Assembly (NCBI GenBank): GCA_947166165.1
Contig: CAMVDK010000036.1
Coordinates: 1-16,660, forward strand
DNA: 16,660 bases
Direction: 5' to 3'
From: an uncultured Porphyromonadaceae bacterium
GTDB lineage: Bacteria > Bacteroidota > Bacteroidia > Bacteroidales > Muribaculaceae
Positions 15,053-16,660 of the stretch are shown here, in pieces. Each line of letters begins with the position of its first letter. The stretch's first letter is position 1. Position numbers and translations under genes: made by a program. The notes under the pieces are model-generated. The model did not search any database and was not told the origin of the DNA. It saw nothing but the letters and a program-made list of their open reading frames with translations.

Positions 15053-15895
15053 ATGAGAATCATCAACACTGTGAGCGCCTTGAGGCAGGCCGTGGCCATG
15101 GCACGCCACCAGGGCGGAGTGGTGGGTTTGGTTCCCACAATGGGGGCACTTCACGAGGGCCACCGCTCGCTTGTGGAGCGGGCGCGCCGCGAGTGCGACT
15201 TCGTTGTGGTGAGCGTGTTTCTGAACCCCACGCAGTTCAACAATCCCGACGACCTGCGCACCTATCCGCGCACCGCCGAAGCCGACGCGGCCATGCTGCA
15301 GCAGTGCGGCGTCGACGTGGCCTTCATGCCAACGGTCGAGGAAGTGTATCCCGAGCCCGACACCCGCGTGTTCGACCTCGGCCCCGTGGCCCAGGTCATG
15401 GAGGGCGCGATGCGCCCCGGGCACTTCAACGGCGTGTGCCAAATCGTGAGCAAACTGTTCGACATCGTGGCCCCCGACCGCGCCTATTTCGGTGAGAAGG
15501 ACTACCAGCAGATTGCCGTCATCCGTGCCATGGTCAAGCAGCTCGGTTTCAAATTGGAGATTGTGCCCTGCCCTTGCGTCCGCGAGGACGACGGACTGGC
15601 CAAGAGCAGCCGCAACGTGCGCCTCACCCCCGTGGTGCGACGTGTGGCACCGGCCATCTACCGCACCCTGAAGGAGAGCCTGAACTTTGCCCAGGACCAC
15701 ACCCTCGAGCAGACCCACGACTGGGTGGTGGCCACCATCAACGCCTACCCCGAGATGCAGGTCGAATACTTCAGCATCTGCGACGGCAACACCCTGCAGC
15801 CCCTCGCCCAGTGGGACGACAGCCACTCCATCGTGGGATGCATCACCGTCTACTGCGGCGACGTGCGCGAAATCGACAATATCAGGTATAAGTGA
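15053..15895 (+). CDS. panC: Pantothenate synthetase
   Basis: This enzyme makes pantothenate from pantoate and beta-alanine using ATP, through a pantoyl-adenylate, in the cytoplasm. The ATG at 15053 gives 280 residues, the family's usual size. The upstream in-frame ATG at 14978 is rejected because it lies inside the promoter and adds 25 atypical residues. Motifs: VPTMGALHEGH (27-37) with the HxGH ATP-binding signature, FLNPTQFN (56-63), RPGHFNGVCQIVSKLF (121-136), YFGEKDYQQ (145-153), and LAKSSRNVRL (182-191), the KMSK-like loop. The C-terminal domain holds VEYFSICD (237-244). No key residue appears missing. The panD gene, which supplies the beta-alanine substrate, starts 97 bp downstream. 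Confidence 0.97.
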   Translation: MRIINTVSALRQAVAMARHQGGVVGLVPTMGALHEGHRSLVERARRECDFVVVSVFLNPTQFNNPDDLRTYPRTAEADAAMLQQCGVDVAFMPTVEEVYPEPDTRVFDLGPVAQVMEGAMRPGHFNGVCQIVSKLFDIVAPDRAYFGEKDYQQIAVIRAMVKQLGFKLEIVPCPCVREDDGLAKSSRNVRLTPVVRRVAPAIYRTLKESLNFAQDHTLEQTHDWVVATINAYPEMQVEYFSICDGNTLQPLAQWDDSHSIVGCITVYCGDVREIDNIRYK

Positions 15896-15904
15896 CCCCT
15901 ATTT

Positions 15905-15944
15905 AATGCACAATTCACAATGCACAATTGAATGCGCATGCGCA
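15905..15944. repeat. Short direct repeat and palindrome between panC and panD
   Basis: AATGCACAATT occurs at 15905-15915 and 15919-15929 (14-bp period). It is followed by the perfect 12-bp palindrome TGCGCATGCGCA (15933-15944). Similar CACAATTCACAAT-type tracts are common between genes in Bacteroidetes; their function is unknown. Confidence 0.6.
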
Positions 15945-15992
15945 ATTATGCGAGGCTCAATTTTTGAATGCACGTTTGAACGCTAAATAATC

Positions 15993-16343
15993 ATGTTTAT
16001 CCAGGTCGTTAAATCCAAGATACACCGCGTCACGGTCACCGGCGCCAATCTCGACTACATCGGTTCAATCACCATCGACGAGGACCTGATGGATGCCGCC
16101 GGCATCGTGGAGGGCGAGCGTGTCTACATCGTCGACAACAACAACGGCGAGCGCCTCGACACCTACGTCATCAAAGGCGAGCGAGGCAAGGGCGACATCT
16201 GCCTCAACGGAGCCGCGGCACGCAAGGTGATGAAAGGCGACATCGTCATCATCATGGCCTACGCCTACCTCACGCCCGACGAGGCCCGCACCTTCGAGCC
16301 CAAGCTCGTCTTCCCCGACACCTTCACCAACCGGCTCATCTGA
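15993..16343 (+). CDS. panD: Aspartate 1-decarboxylase proenzyme
   Basis: This pyruvoyl enzyme decarboxylates aspartate to beta-alanine for panC. It has 116 residues, a normal length. The self-cleavage site Gly24-Ser25 sits in YIGSITID, so the chain splits into a short beta and a longer alpha subunit, with Ser25 becoming the pyruvoyl group. Lys9, Arg54, Tyr58 and Asn72 (CLNGAAAR), the residues known to act in catalysis or cleavage in E. coli PanD, are all at their expected positions. The C-terminus (PKLVFPDTFTNRLI) is typical of the family. It follows panC on the same strand and is probably co-transcribed, although the 97-bp gap holds a repeat tract. Confidence 0.97.
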   Translation: MFIQVVKSKIHRVTVTGANLDYIGSITIDEDLMDAAGIVEGERVYIVDNNNGERLDTYVIKGERGKGDICLNGAAARKVMKGDIVIIMAYAYLTPDEARTFEPKLVFPDTFTNRLI

Positions 16344-16660
16344 CCCCACATCCGATTGGCATTGGCGCAAAAACGGGCGCACTCGCAGAAAACTGTGTCT
16401 AAGTCGCCGGTGAACACCCGAAGGGTGTCCTTTGAGTAACCCCCCGTGGAACGAGTGGCCTCTGCCACAAGTTCCACGGGGGGGTGCCAACCACAAGCAT
16501 GTCGCCTGCGGCGACTCCCTTGCCGAGTCGGTCCTTGAGGAAGTATAGCTCGCCAATCTCGCCTCCACCGTCAACGATGATTTGCCAGCCTCCATAAGGG
16601 GTTACGCAAAGGACCACTCTTCGAGTGTTGGTTATCGATATAGACACAGGCTTTTGCAGG
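16344..16660. other. Gene-free, hairpin-rich region, possible small mobile or repeated element
   Basis: No convincing gene is seen in these 317 bp. Hairpins: ACACCC-GAA-GGGTGT (16414-16428); a long stem with arms 16440-16452 and 16471-16483 (13 bp), an inner 5-bp GTGGC/GCCAC stem and a CTCT loop; GTCGCC-TGC-GGCGAC (16501-16515), which competes with CGACTC/GAGTCG (16512-16517 and 16525-16530). CTGTGTCTA (16393-16401) is the exact reverse complement of TAGACACAG (16641-16649), and over 20 bp (16382-16401 against 16641-16660) about 15 positions agree. These could be terminal inverted repeats of a small element. A minus-strand frame (about 16659 to 16399) is open to within a base or two of the right edge. 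It encodes protein-like TPYGGWQIIVDGGGEIGELY but then runs through the hairpins. Confidence 0.35.

Noticed and set aside
16440..16484. Long hairpin as intrinsic terminator of panD
   Set aside because: It has no T-run on either strand and lies about 100 bp after the panD stop, so it is treated as part of the structured end region.
16399..16659. Minus-strand gene reading in from the right edge
   Set aside because: The first ~50 residues look protein-like, but the frame then runs through strong hairpins with atypical residues and ends in the possible inverted repeat. No family is recognised, so it is described only as part of the gene-free region.

Overview
The window looks like chromosomal DNA from a GC-rich member of the Bacteroidales, probably a Muribaculaceae- or Prevotellaceae-like gut bacterium. 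The evidence is: several TAnnTTTG promoter elements of the Bacteroidetes type, A-rich leaders with few Shine-Dalgarno sequences, a porin of the Bacteroidetes 'putative porin' type, a TPR-membrane-AraC hybrid regulator, a leucine-rich-repeat surface protein with a dockerin, and an adjacent panC-panD pair. Every gene I accept is on the + strand. No rRNA, tRNA, CRISPR array or complete insertion sequence is visible. The genus is inference only.

Layout. (1) 1-1784: the 3' end of a secreted alkaline-phosphatase-family gene, then a secreted GH3 beta-N-acetylhexosaminidase 9 bp later, closed by a probable hairpin. (2) 1857-4661: a periplasmic-TPR/transmembrane/AraC-type hybrid regulator, a stand-alone AraC-type protein that is nearly its DNA-binding domain alone, and a small acidic lipoprotein. 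A short repeat, GCACGATTnnGC, occurs three times before the stand-alone regulator and once before the lipoprotein, next to a TAATTTTGC element both times. This may be a small regulon. (3) 4731-7466: a 911-residue secreted protein with a duplicated beta-rich module, two LRR blocks and a C-terminal type I dockerin, followed by a strong hairpin. (4) 7634-11226: a promoter, an outer-membrane porin, a secreted protein gene broken by an in-frame amber codon, and an extracytoplasmic family 3 solute-binding protein.

(5) 11245-14923: a near-consensus sigma-54 promoter and a structured ~137-nt leader precede a three-gene cluster. It encodes a cytosolic YbjN-like/TPR protein and two tandem membrane-anchored or secreted DNA/RNA non-specific endonucleases. 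This is the best candidate here for an undescribed functional unit. (6) 14978-16343: panC and panD of pantothenate synthesis. Their upstream region has overlapping sigma-54-like and Bacteroidetes sigma-ABfr-like elements, and the two genes are separated by a short-repeat/palindrome tract. (7) 16344-16660: no convincing gene, but several hairpins bounded by an imperfect inverted repeat whose right arm reaches the last base. This may be a small mobile or repeated element.

The assignments rest on reading motifs by eye. No database search was run.
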